Source: Thermus amyloliquefaciens (GTDB lineage: Bacteria; Deinococcota; Deinococci; Deinococcales; Thermaceae). From it: 64,000 nt of DNA. Positions 53,317 through 60,709 of the stretch are shown piece by piece (positions within the stretch are counted from its first letter, which is position 1; each line of letters begins with the position of its first letter). The notes under the pieces are model-generated. The model searched no databases. It was not told the DNA's origin and saw only the letters and a program-made list of their open reading frames with translations. The stretch lies in the NCBI RefSeq assembly GCF_000744885.1, contig NZ_JQMV01000003.1, positions 1,240,001 to 1,304,000 on the forward strand, read 5' to 3'. Position numbers and translations under genes: made by a program.

Positions 53317-53621
53317 CGAAGGGGGAGGAAGAAGGGGTATAGGGCGTGGAGTCTGCGGTTGAAGCGACTTGGGGAGGGGACGTAGGTAAAGAGGCGCAGG
53401 TCTTTGGCGAGGGCCAGGGCCTTGTTGTGCTTGCCGCCCAGTTCCATGGCGGCCAGGATGGCGAGGGTCAGGATGGCGGAGGCTGGGGTCTTGGCTTGGG
53501 GGTCGTCCTTGTAGCCCAGGGCCTGGAGGGCATCGTCTATAATGCAAAAGGCCGCTATGATGCGCGACAGCATAGCGGCCACTATTTTTTCAGGCCTCGG
53601 GATAGGTAGCAACTTGGGTAA

Positions 53622-55676
53622 CTATACTCTGCTCCTCAGGAGGCGCAAGCTGTTCGCCGTCACCAGCACCAAAGCCCCGCTGTCGGCCAAGACGGCGGGC
53701 CAAAGCCCCGTAAGCCCCAGGAGGGTGCTCAGGAGGAAAACCCCCTTAAGGCCCACCGCCAGGGCGATGTTTTGCCGCACCACGGCCATGGTCATGCGGC
53801 TTAAGCGGAAGGCCCGGGGCAAGGCGGCAAGGCTCAGAAGCCCCACGTCTGCACTCTGCAGGGCCGCTTCCGTGCCCTCGGCCACGGCAAGCCCTACCGT
53901 GGCCCTGGCCAGGGCTGGGGCGTCGTTCACCCCATCCCCCACCATGGCCACGCCACCCCTACCTGCCAACTCCTCCACCAGGCGGAGCTTGTCCACGGGA
54001 GAAAGGCCAGCCCGGATTTCCTCAGGAAAAAGCCCTATGGCCGTGCCCAAAGCCAAAGCAGAGGTCTCCCGGTCGCCGGTAAGCAGGAGGGGCTTAAGGC
54101 CCAGTCGGCGCAGTTCGGCCAAGACTTCCCGGGCCTCGAGGCGGGGGGTATCCTGGAAGGCCAAGAGGGCCAAGGGAACCCCCTCCCTAACCAAGAGGGA
54201 AAGGCTGAAGCCTTCCTCCGCCAAGGCCTTCACCTGGGCCTCTACTTCCGGGGGCAGGTCCCAGGCCTCGGGCCGCACCAAACCCACCTCCTTCCCCTCC
54301 ACCCGAGCGAAGGCCCCGAGGCCCGGCACCGCCCGATGCTCCTCCGAGGGCAAGGCCTTGGGGCCCGAAGCCTCCCGCACCGCCCGGGCTAAGGGGTGGG
54401 AGGAACCCTCCGCCACCCCCTTCGCCAGGGCCAAGGCCTCCTCCGTCGAAACCCCAAAGGTAACCACCCGCACCAGCGTGGGCTTTCCCAGGGTCAGGGT
54501 TCCCGTCTTGTCCAAAGCCACGTAGCGAACCCCAGCCAAGCGCTCCAGGGCCGCCCCGCTCTTAAAGAGCACCCCCGCCCTGGCTCCCCGGCCCACCCCT
54601 GCGGCGATGGCCGCGGGCACCGACACCACCAGGGCGCAGGGGCAGGCGATGAGGAGGAGGGCCAAGGCCTTGTAGAGGTGGCCCAGGAAATCCCCCTGAA
54701 AAAGGGGAAGCACCAGGGCCACAAAGCCCGCCAAGAGGAGGACGGCGGGGGTGTAGCGGCGGCTGAAGGCGTCCACCACCCGCTCCACCTGGCTCTTCTT
54801 AAGCAAGGCCTCCTCCGCCAGGCGTTCCATCTCCGCCAGGAAGCCCTCCTCGGGATGGCGCTCCACCTTTACCACCAAGCTCCCCTCCTGCACCAGACTG
54901 CCCCCGTAAACCCGGTCCCCTATCCCCTTGGGCCTAGGCAAGGGCTCCCCGGTGAAGGCGGCCTCCTCCACGGAAGCCTGTCCAGACACCACCACCCCGT
55001 CGGCCGGTACCCGCTCCCCCGGGGGCACCCTCACCAGGTCCCCCACCCTCAAGGCCTTAAGGGGCACCTCCTCCACCCCACCCTCCTTCAGGCGGTAGGC
55101 CCGCCTGGGAAGAAGCTCGGAAAGGGCGTAAAGGGACCTGCGGGCCTGGGCCACGCTATAAGCCTCCAGCACCTCCCCCACGAGGAAGAGGAAGACCACC
55201 AGCGCCGCCTCGGCCTCCGCCCCGATGAGCATGGCTCCCAGGGTAGCCAGCGTAACCAGGGTTTGGATGCTGAAGGGGTTTTGCCGGAACGTAGCCACCG
55301 CACGACGAGCCAGGGGGAAAACCCCTATCAAGGCCGCCAGCCGATAGCCCCAAGGGGCTAGGCCGGGGAGGAAGAGCGAAGCCAAAAAGGCCGCCAGGAG
55401 AAGCCCTCCGGAAACCAAGGCCCAGCGCCAGGGCCCAGGTAACCCCCCTTTCTCCTCCCCTTCCGGACGGAGGCGGTACCCCAGAGCAGAAAGGGCCCGG
55501 GCGGCCTCCTCCTCCGCCTGGGGGACCTCCAGTTGGAGGTAGGCCTTGCCGCTTTGGAAGCTCACCTCCGCCTTGACCACCCCAGGGACCCGGTTCAGGG
55601 CATCTTCCACCTTCCGGGCGCAATCGGCGCAGTCCATGCCCTCCACACGAAAAACGCGCACCTTAGGAGCCTCCAT
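53622..55676 (-). CDS. zntA: Heavy-metal P1B-type ATPase (Zn/Cd/Pb exporter)
   Basis: A 684-residue pump. The N-terminal HMA domain has GMDCADC (Cys16, Cys19), the actuator TGE is in AAFTGEPLPRP, the metal-site CPC is in IACPCALVVSVPAA, the phosphorylated Asp is in ALDKTGTLT, HP is in EGSSHPLA, and the hinge is MVGDGVNDAPALA. The C-terminal helix reads LKGVFLLSTLLGLTGLWPAVLADSGA, with the Lys and Asp that mark the Zn/Cd/Pb subgroup. Its start has a leaderless promoter with a palindromic operator. The IS982 target duplication covers its stop codon. Confidence 0.93.
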   Translation of the reverse strand: MEAPKVRVFRVEGMDCADCARKVEDALNRVPGVVKAEVSFQSGKAYLQLEVPQAEEEAARALSALGYRLRPEGEEKGGLPGPWRWALVSGGLLLAAFLASLFLPGLAPWGYRLAALIGVFPLARRAVATFRQNPFSIQTLVTLATLGAMLIGAEAEAALVVFLFLVGEVLEAYSVAQARRSLYALSELLPRRAYRLKEGGVEEVPLKALRVGDLVRVPPGERVPADGVVVSGQASVEEAAFTGEPLPRPKGIGDRVYGGSLVQEGSLVVKVERHPEEGFLAEMERLAEEALLKKSQVERVVDAFSRRYTPAVLLLAGFVALVLPLFQGDFLGHLYKALALLLIACPCALVVSVPAAIAAGVGRGARAGVLFKSGAALERLAGVRYVALDKTGTLTLGKPTLVRVVTFGVSTEEALALAKGVAEGSSHPLARAVREASGPKALPSEEHRAVPGLGAFARVEGKEVGLVRPEAWDLPPEVEAQVKALAEEGFSLSLLVREGVPLALLAFQDTPRLEAREVLAELRRLGLKPLLLTGDRETSALALGTAIGLFPEEIRAGLSPVDKLRLVEELAGRGGVAMVGDGVNDAPALARATVGLAVAEGTEAALQSADVGLLSLAALPRAFRLSRMTMAVVRQNIALAVGLKGVFLLSTLLGLTGLWPAVLADSGALVLVTANSLRLLRSRV

Positions 55677-55682
55677 GCCCCT

Positions 55683-55714
55683 AGGGTAGCATCACTTGAG
55701 CAAATGGTCAAGTG
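55683..55714 (-). promoter_or_regulatory. zntA promoter with ArsR/SmtB-type operator
   Basis: Minus strand: -35 TTGACC (55706-55711), 17 bases, -10 TACCCT (55683-55688), six bases to the zntA ATG. A perfect inverted repeat CACTTGA-N8-TCAAGTG (55693-55714) covers the -35 and spacer and overlaps the arsR-like stop codon. Its TTGA...TCAA form is like SmtB/CadC operators. Release by Zn, Cd or Pb is inferred. Confidence 0.75.
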
Positions 55715-56079
55715 TTTTCTTCTGCGTGCTCCAAGGCCAGCTCCAACAGGCGGGCCACATGGGCGTCGGCCAGGCGGTAGTAAACCTGCTTCCCCTCACG
55801 CCGAAAGGCCACCAGCCGGGCCTGGCGCAAGCGCCTAAGCTGGTGGCTCACGGCGGAAACGGAAACCCCCGCCAAAAGGGCCAGGTCGCACACGCAAAGC
55901 TCCCCCGCCGCCTTCAGGGCGAGGAGGAGGCGCATGCGGGTGGGGTCAGAAAGGGCTTTGAGGAGGAGGGTGGCCTCCTGCAAAACCTCCTCCTTGGGCA
56001 AGGCGGCGCGGGCCACCTCCACCCGCTCGGGGTGGACCTCGTAGACCCCGCAAACCGCCCTACCAGCCCCGCTTGGCAA
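55708..56079 (-). CDS. ArsR/SmtB-family metal-responsive repressor, CadC-like
   Basis: A winged-helix regulator of about 123 residues. Core: [64 protein letters not shown]. The CVC in helix alpha-3 (ELCVCDL) plus an N-terminal Cys ([12 protein letters not shown]) is the metal site of CadC-type Cd/Pb/Zn sensors. TTG 56079 is chosen because GGAGGAG lies five bases before it and the YEVHPER segment is conserved. GTG 56022 is the alternative. It overlaps pdxS by 20 bases and lies before the ATPase it probably controls. Confidence 0.85.
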   Translation of the reverse strand: MPSGAGRAVCGVYEVHPERVEVARAALPKEEVLQEATLLLKALSDPTRMRLLLALKAAGELCVCDLALLAGVSVSAVSHQLRRLRQARLVAFRREGKQVYYRLADAHVARLLELALEHAEENT

Positions 56080-56941
56080 GCCGCTCCTCCTCCTTGAGCT
56101 GGTCCAGGTTGATGCCCACCATGGGCTCGCCCAGGTCCTCGCTGACCTCGGCAAGGACTTCGGGGTCGTTGTAGTGGGTGACCGCCCGCACGATGGCCCG
56201 GGCCCGCTTCCTGGGGTCCCCCGACTTGAAGATGCCGCTCCCCACGAAGACGCCGTCCATGCCCAGGTGCATCATGAGGGCGGCGTCGGCGGGGGTGGCG
56301 ATGCCGCCGGCGGCGAAGTTCACCACGGGGAGGCGGCCGTGGTCGTGCACCCACTTGACGAGCTCAAAGGGCGCCCCGATCTCCTTGGCGTAGGCCATGA
56401 GCTCGTCCTCCCGGAGGGACTGGACGTAGCGGATCTCCTTCCACATGGTGCGGGCGTGGCGCACCGCCTCCACCACGTTCCCCGTGCCCGCCTCCCCCTT
56501 GGTGCGGATCATGGCCGCCCCCTCGGCGATGCGGCGAAGCGCCTCCCCCAGGTTCCTCGCCCCGCAGACGAAGGGCACCTTGAACTTCCACTTGTCAATG
56601 TGGTGCTCCTCGTCCGCGGGGGTGAGGACCTCGGACTCGTCAATGAAGTCCACCCCGATGGCCTCGAGGATCATGGCCTCCACGAAGTGGCCGATCCGCA
56701 CCTTGGCCATGACGGGGATGGACACCGCCGCCATGATCTCCTTGATGACCTTGGGGTCGGACATGCGGGCCACGCCCCCCTGGGCGCGGATGTCCGCGGG
56801 CACCCTTTCCAGGGCCATCACCGCCACCGCCCCCGCTTCCTCGGCGATGGCCGCCTGCTCCGGGGTGGTCACGTCCATGATCACCCCGCCCTTGAACATC
56901 TCCGCGAAGCCCGTCTTGATCTGGAAGGTTCCCTTCTCCAT
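56060..56941 (-). CDS. pdxS: Pyridoxal 5'-phosphate synthase subunit PdxS
   Basis: PdxS builds PLP from ribose 5-phosphate, glyceraldehyde 3-phosphate and ammonia delivered by PdxT. The 293-residue TIM barrel starts [24 protein letters not shown]; the two active lysines are expected in MAKVRIGHF and [35 protein letters not shown] and [17 protein letters not shown] follow. ATG 56941 has GGAGG five bases upstream and gives the usual length. It looks nearly identical to the T. thermophilus protein from memory. Its pdxT partner is displaced (50774-51352). Confidence 0.95.
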   Translation of the reverse strand: MEKGTFQIKTGFAEMFKGGVIMDVTTPEQAAIAEEAGAVAVMALERVPADIRAQGGVARMSDPKVIKEIMAAVSIPVMAKVRIGHFVEAMILEAIGVDFIDESEVLTPADEEHHIDKWKFKVPFVCGARNLGEALRRIAEGAAMIRTKGEAGTGNVVEAVRHARTMWKEIRYVQSLREDELMAYAKEIGAPFELVKWVHDHGRLPVVNFAAGGIATPADAALMMHLGMDGVFVGSGIFKSGDPRKRARAIVRAVTHYNDPEVLAEVSEDLGEPMVGINLDQLKEEERLAKRGW

Positions 56942-57034
56942 CCCGCCCTCCATCCTCCAGCTTACCCCCCGCCCGGTCAAGGCGCCCAAAGCACAAAGCC
57001 GGGGGGCCAAGCCCCCGGCGGAAGCGGCCCCGCC

Positions 57035-58228
57035 TCAGGGCAAGTAGGCCAGGGGGTTGCGGGCCACGCCCCCCACCCGCACCTCAAAGTGCAGGTGGGG
57101 CCCCGTGGACCACCCCGTGGAGCCCACGTAGCCGATGACCTGCCCCGCCTCCACCCACGCCCCGGGCCGAACCGCGATGCGGGACATGTGGGCGTAAAGG
57201 GTTTCCACCCCGCCCCCGTGGTCCAAAACCACGTGGAAGCCGTAGCCCACCGAGCTCCAGCCCGCCACCTCCACCTGGCCGCTCTTGGCGGCCACGATGG
57301 GGGTGCCGTAAGGGGCCGCCAGGTCTATGCCGGTGTGGTAGCGCTGGAAGGCCCCCCGCTGGCCGAAGTAGGTGGTGATGCGGAAACCGGAAAGGGGCCA
57401 GCGCATCCCCCCTTCCTGGTAGCTCACCCGGCGCACCTGGGGCCGTGGGGCCTGGGCCTGCCGCACCTGCTGGGTCCGCCGTTGGGCCAAGGCCTGCTGG
57501 CGGCGCCTCTCCTCCGCCAGGCGCCTAAGCTCCTCCTGGCGGCGGCGCTCGGCCTCGAGGCGGGCTTGCCGCTCCGCCTCCTGCTTGGCCAGGAGGTTCT
57601 GGTAGGTGGTCTTAGCCTGGATGCCGGGCAGGAGGACCAGGTCCCCCGGCCTTAGCTCCGCCGGGTTTTCCACCCCGTTGGCCTTGGCCACCCACACCGG
57701 GGAAAGCCCGAAGCGGCTCGCCAGGTCCACGAGGGTTTCCCCCTCGCCCAAGGTGAGCAGGAGCCCTTTGGCCCCCCTGGGCACGTAAAGCACGCTCCCC
57801 GCCACCAGGCGGTCCAGGCTCTCCAGGGAAGGGTTGGCGGAAACCAGGTCCAAAACGCTCACGCCAAAGCGGCTGGCGATGCCCGCCAAGGTGTCCCCGG
57901 GGCGGACCCGGTACGCCTCCACCCCCGGGGGCACCCTAGGGGGCCTCTCCTCCCCCGCCACCAGGGGAATGAGGAGCCTTTCCCCCACCTGGAGCCGATG
58001 GTCCTGAAGCCCGCTGGACCACAGGATGTGCCGGGGGTCCACCCCATAGCGGCTGGCGATGCCCGCCAAGGTGTCCCCAGGGCGCACCTCGTAAACCACC
58101 CACCCCTTCCGCGCCGAAGGCCCCACCTCCACCTGGGCCTCGGGGAGAGGAACGGGGCTGAGGGGCTTGAAGGAAAGGGCCAAGGCGGGAACCGCAAGAA
58201 CACAGCAAGCTACCCATATTCCCCGCAA
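57035..58228 (-). CDS. LysM-repeat M23 metallopeptidase (murein hydrolase, EnvC/NlpD-like)
   Basis: About 397 residues. After a signal sequence (RGIWVACCVLAVPALA) come three LysM modules (YEVRPGDTLAGIASRYGV, YRVRPGDTLAGIASRFGV, LTLGEGETLVDLASRFGL), an Arg/Glu/Gln-rich coiled coil (about residues 215-270), and an M23 domain with zinc ligands in RYHTGIDLAAPYGTPI, LYAHMS and GPHLHFEVRV. All ligands His, Asp and His-x-His are present, so it is probably an active peptidoglycan endopeptidase. TTG 58228 is preferred, six bases after GGAGG; GTG 58231 also fits. A TATAAT promoter lies upstream. Confidence 0.9.
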   Translation of the reverse strand: MRGIWVACCVLAVPALALSFKPLSPVPLPEAQVEVGPSARKGWVVYEVRPGDTLAGIASRYGVDPRHILWSSGLQDHRLQVGERLLIPLVAGEERPPRVPPGVEAYRVRPGDTLAGIASRFGVSVLDLVSANPSLESLDRLVAGSVLYVPRGAKGLLLTLGEGETLVDLASRFGLSPVWVAKANGVENPAELRPGDLVLLPGIQAKTTYQNLLAKQEAERQARLEAERRRQEELRRLAEERRRQQALAQRRTQQVRQAQAPRPQVRRVSYQEGGMRWPLSGFRITTYFGQRGAFQRYHTGIDLAAPYGTPIVAAKSGQVEVAGWSSVGYGFHVVLDHGGGVETLYAHMSRIAVRPGAWVEAGQVIGYVGSTGWSTGPHLHFEVRVGGVARNPLAYLP

Positions 58229-58270
58229 CACGCACCTCCCAAAAACCCGCAAACCCCAACCTCGGCCGGG

Positions 58271-58276
58271 ATTATA
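58271..58276 (-). promoter_or_regulatory. Extended -10 promoter of the LysM peptidase gene
   Basis: Minus strand TGG-TATAAT, an extended -10, about 43 bases before the TTG start. A TTGCGC lies 19 bases upstream as a possible -35. Confidence 0.6.
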
Positions 58277-58312
58277 CCAACCCCCATCCCCGAAAGCGCA
58301 AGGGGCAAAGGT

Positions 58313-58342
58313 CTTGGGGGGTGGGAAAACCCGCCCCCCAAG
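58313..58342 (-). terminator. GC-rich hairpin after rho
   Basis: Arms CTTGGGGGGTGGG and CCCGCCCCCCAAG pair almost fully around an AAAA loop (13 pairs with one G-T). It lies 12 bases after the rho stop. The T content after it on the minus strand is low (ACCTTT), so it may act mainly as a 3' stabiliser. Confidence 0.6.
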
Positions 58343-58354
58343 AGGAAAAACCGC

Positions 58355-59638
58355 CTAACGGGCCGCCAGGGAGGCCAAGAACTCCTTGTTGCTCTTGGTG
58401 CGGCCCAAGCGGGCGAGGAGCATCTCCATGGCCTCGGCGGGGTCCATGTCCGCCAGGACCTTGCGCAAAAGCCACATCTTGTGCACCACCTCCTCGCCCA
58501 AAAGGAGCTCCTCCCGCCTCGTCCCCGACTTCAGGATGTCTATGGCCGGGAAGATGCGGCGCTCCTCGAGGCGGCGGGAGAGGTGAAGCTCCATGTTGCC
58601 CGTGCCCTTGAACTCCTCAAAGATCACGTCGTCCATCCGGCTTCCCGTCTCCACCAAGGCGGTGGCCAAAATGGTGAGGCTTCCCCCACCCCGGATGTTC
58701 CGCGCCGCCCCCAGGAAGCGCTTGGGGAAGTAAAGGGCGGCGGAGTCCAGACCGCCCGAAAGCGTCCGCCCCGTGGGCGGGGTCACCAGGTTGTTGGCCC
58801 GGGCCAGGCGGGTGATGGAGTCCAGGAGGATCATCACGTGCCCCCCTTCCTCCACGATGCGCTTGGCCCGCTCGTGGACGAACTCCGCCACCCGGATGTG
58901 GTTCTGGGGGGGTTCGTCAAAGGTGCTGGCGATGACCTCGGCCCCCTGGACGCTTTCCCGGAAGTCCGTGACCTCCTCCGGGCGCTCGTCAATGAGGAGG
59001 ACGATGACCTTGATGTCGGGCTCGTTCTTGAGAACGGCGTTGGCGATCTTCTTGAGGAGGGTGGTCTTCCCCGCCTTGGGGGGGGCCACGATGAGGCCCC
59101 TTTGGCCCCTGCCGATGGGGGCGAGGAGGTCAATCACCCGGGTGGAAAGCTCGTCCGGGGTGGTTTCCAGCCGGATCTGCCGGTCAGGGAACTGGGGGAT
59201 GAGCTCGTCAAAGCGGGGCCGGTTCTTGGCCGCCTCGGGGTCCAGGTCGTTCACCGCCTCCACCTTGAGGAGGGTGCCGTAGCGCTCGTTATCCCGGGGC
59301 GGCCGCACCCGGCCCACGATGTAGTCCCCGCTCCTTAGGGCGTACTGCCGGATGAGCCCGGCGGACACGATGGCGACCCTGGACTCCAGGTTGTACAGGT
59401 TCTCGGTGATGAACCCATACCCATCCGGGCTGATCTCCAGGAAACCCTTGACCAGCTGCAAGCCCTCCCCCTGGGTCTGCCGCTCCAGAAGGGCCATGAT
59501 CAGCTGGTCCTTCTTCATCCGCTTGTAGTTCTCAATCCCCGCCTCCTGGGCCAGGAGGTGAAGCTCCGGAAGGATCTTCGCCGAAAGCTCCTGGTAGGTG
59601 AGGGGTGCTTCCTGTTGGGTATCCGCTTTTCTCCTCAT
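58355..59638 (-). CDS. rho: Transcription termination factor Rho
   Basis: A 427-residue RNA-dependent ATPase ring. The N-terminal helical domain and cold-shock RNA-binding fold ([15 protein letters not shown], about residues 65-80), the P-loop [15 protein letters not shown], Walker [17 protein letters not shown], the Q-loop, and the secondary RNA-binding R-loop [23 protein letters not shown] are all present. It overlaps talC by four bases (ATGA). The start ATG gives the compact N-terminus expected for Thermus. Confidence 0.96.
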   Translation of the reverse strand: MRRKADTQQEAPLTYQELSAKILPELHLLAQEAGIENYKRMKKDQLIMALLERQTQGEGLQLVKGFLEISPDGYGFITENLYNLESRVAIVSAGLIRQYALRSGDYIVGRVRPPRDNERYGTLLKVEAVNDLDPEAAKNRPRFDELIPQFPDRQIRLETTPDELSTRVIDLLAPIGRGQRGLIVAPPKAGKTTLLKKIANAVLKNEPDIKVIVLLIDERPEEVTDFRESVQGAEVIASTFDEPPQNHIRVAEFVHERAKRIVEEGGHVMILLDSITRLARANNLVTPPTGRTLSGGLDSAALYFPKRFLGAARNIRGGGSLTILATALVETGSRMDDVIFEEFKGTGNMELHLSRRLEERRIFPAIDILKSGTRREELLLGEEVVHKMWLLRKVLADMDPAEAMEMLLARLGRTKSNKEFLASLAAR

Positions 59639-60306
59639 GGCTTAACCTTCTCCCAATCCTCCATGAAGCGCTTGAGGCCTATGTCGGTGAGCGGGTGCTT
59701 GAGGAGCTGTTTGAAGACCGCGTAGGGCATGGTGGCGATGTCCGCCCCCAAAAGAGCCGCCTCCGTCACATGGCGGGGGTGGCGGATGGAGGCGGCGATA
59801 ACCTTGACGGGCAGGTTCTGCACCTGGATCAGCTCCACGATCTCCCGCAACAACTCCCCGCCGTCCCAGGAGATGTCGTCCACCCGCCCCAAGAAGGGGG
59901 AAACGTAGCTCGCCCCTGCCCGGGCGGCCAAAAGGGCCTGGTTGGCGGAAAAGATCAGGGTCATGTTGACCTTGATCCCTTCGGCGGCAAGCCGCTTGCA
60001 GGCCTTCAAACCCTCCTCGGTGGTGGGCAGCTTGACCACGATCTGGGGGTGGATGGCCGCAAGCCGCCTTCCCTCCGCCACCATGGCCTCCTCCCCCAGG
60101 GCGGTCACCTCCGCGGACACGGGCCCTTTCACCACCTCGCATAGGGTTCGCAGGTGGGTGAACAGGGCCTCCTCCGTGAGCTTCCCCCCTCGAGCCGCAA
60201 ACTCCTTGGCCACCAGGGTGGGGTTGGTGGTCACCCCAGCGAGCACCCCCCAGGCGGCAATCTCCCGTATCTCCTCCAAGTTGGCCGTATCCAGGTACAG
60301 CTCCAT
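59635..60306 (-). CDS. Transaldolase/fructose-6-phosphate aldolase (TalC/FSA subfamily)
   Basis: A 223-residue small transaldolase-fold enzyme. The N-terminal [16 protein letters not shown] contains the conserved Asp, [11 protein letters not shown] follows, the Schiff-base Lys is in [14 protein letters not shown], and [32 protein letters not shown] is the family core. The short form covers both FSA and TalC enzymes; the sequence by itself does not tell which activity. First gene before rho, with a TTGACA/TAGAAT promoter. Confidence 0.9.
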   Translation of the reverse strand: MELYLDTANLEEIREIAAWGVLAGVTTNPTLVAKEFAARGGKLTEEALFTHLRTLCEVVKGPVSAEVTALGEEAMVAEGRRLAAIHPQIVVKLPTTEEGLKACKRLAAEGIKVNMTLIFSANQALLAARAGASYVSPFLGRVDDISWDGGELLREIVELIQVQNLPVKVIAASIRHPRHVTEAALLGADIATMPYAVFKQLLKHPLTDIGLKRFMEDWEKVKP

Positions 60307-60345
60307 GGCTACTCCTTTTGTCGGGAAGCGGACCGGCTTAGCTCG

Positions 60346-60376
60346 ATTCTAGCAGACCCAACCGGGGCGTTGTCAA
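60346..60376 (-). promoter_or_regulatory. Promoter of talC-rho
   Basis: Minus strand -35 TTGACA (60371-60376) and -10 TAGAAT (60346-60351), spacing 19 bases. Its -35 shares bases with that of the divergent ileS promoter. Confidence 0.65.
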
Positions 60377-60399
60377 GGAAGGGGAAGGCCTGCTAGCAT
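60370..60399 (+). promoter_or_regulatory. Promoter of the ileS T-box leader
   Basis: -35 TTGTCA (60370-60375), 18 bases, then an extended -10 TGC-TAGCAT (60391-60399). Transcription would start near 60406, giving a leader of about 305 bases. Confidence 0.7.
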
Positions 60400-60405
60400 G
60401 GGCTT

Positions 60406-60698
60406 AGCCGCCAACGGGGGATTTTACCCCAGGGGGCATGAGCTGTAAAGGCGAGGATGGGGAGAGTACCCCTTTCCAAGAGCCCCAAGCGAGCCGGGGA
60501 GGGTGGAAGCCCGGTGGTGAGGAAAGGCGGGAAGATCACCCCGGAGCCGCGGGAGGAAAAGGGAAAGCCCTGAGTAATGCCCGCCGGGAGCGCCCGTGAC
60601 AGCGCCAATGAGGGCCTGGGCACCCCCCAGGAAGCGCGGTGGTACCGCGGAAGCCCTTAGCGCTTTCGTCCGCGCCCAAAGGGCGCGGGCGTTTCTTT
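60406..60698 (+). promoter_or_regulatory. T-box riboswitch controlling ileS, Ile specifier ATC
   Basis: The conserved T-box GAAGCGCGGTGGTACCGCGG is at 60631-60650. It is followed by a terminator with stem CCGCGCCC/GGGCGCGG (60670-60688) and the tail TTTCTTT (60692-60698). In Stem I the sequence GAAG-ATC-ACCCCGGAGC (60531-60547) matches the specifier-loop pattern, with ATC at 60535-60537 reading isoleucine. GGTGGAAGCC near 60502 fits the apical loop. Uncharged tRNA-Ile should stabilise the antiterminator and raise ileS expression. Confidence 0.92.
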
Positions 60699-60709
60699 AG
60701 GAGGCAGGT

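Larger units (their letters stand above)
52621..53573 (-). pseudogene. IS982 transposase, interrupted
   Basis: Reading from ATG 53573: MLSRIIAAFCIIDDALQALG, then AYALDTFPLPACENIRAPRSRLC, AYRGFIPSKRVYFHGPKLHLLVDDGKF, SLTPGSLHDLSSLLLLPLDLPEG, LYLDRGYES, LLREAGGIVPMVIRR, VETVGSMLHALFPRRIHAVTQEG and a final NLNLLAQQMLG: a full DDE transposase of the IS982 type. Four short palindromic inserts break it. Two of 24 bp keep frame, two of 22 bp shift it. There is also one in-frame TAG in the C-terminal part (after SREGNT). Removing the inserts restores a continuous frame except for that stop. Not active. Confidence 0.88.
52611..53619 (-). mobile_element. IS982-family insertion sequence, 1009 bp, with 7-bp target duplication
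   Basis: Terminal inverted repeats ACCCAAGTTGCTACC (52611-52625) and its exact complement (53605-53619) enclose one transposase gene. The target duplication AACTATA is found at 52604-52610 and 53620-53626. The ACCC ends, size, duplication length and transposase sequence fit IS982. It sits between zntA-like and nhaA, which without it would be seven bases apart. Confidence 0.92.

Noticed and set aside
56942-57010. Upstream extension of pdxS
   Set aside because: The extra residues are not part of the PdxS family, and ATG 56941 has a good ribosome site and gives the standard length.
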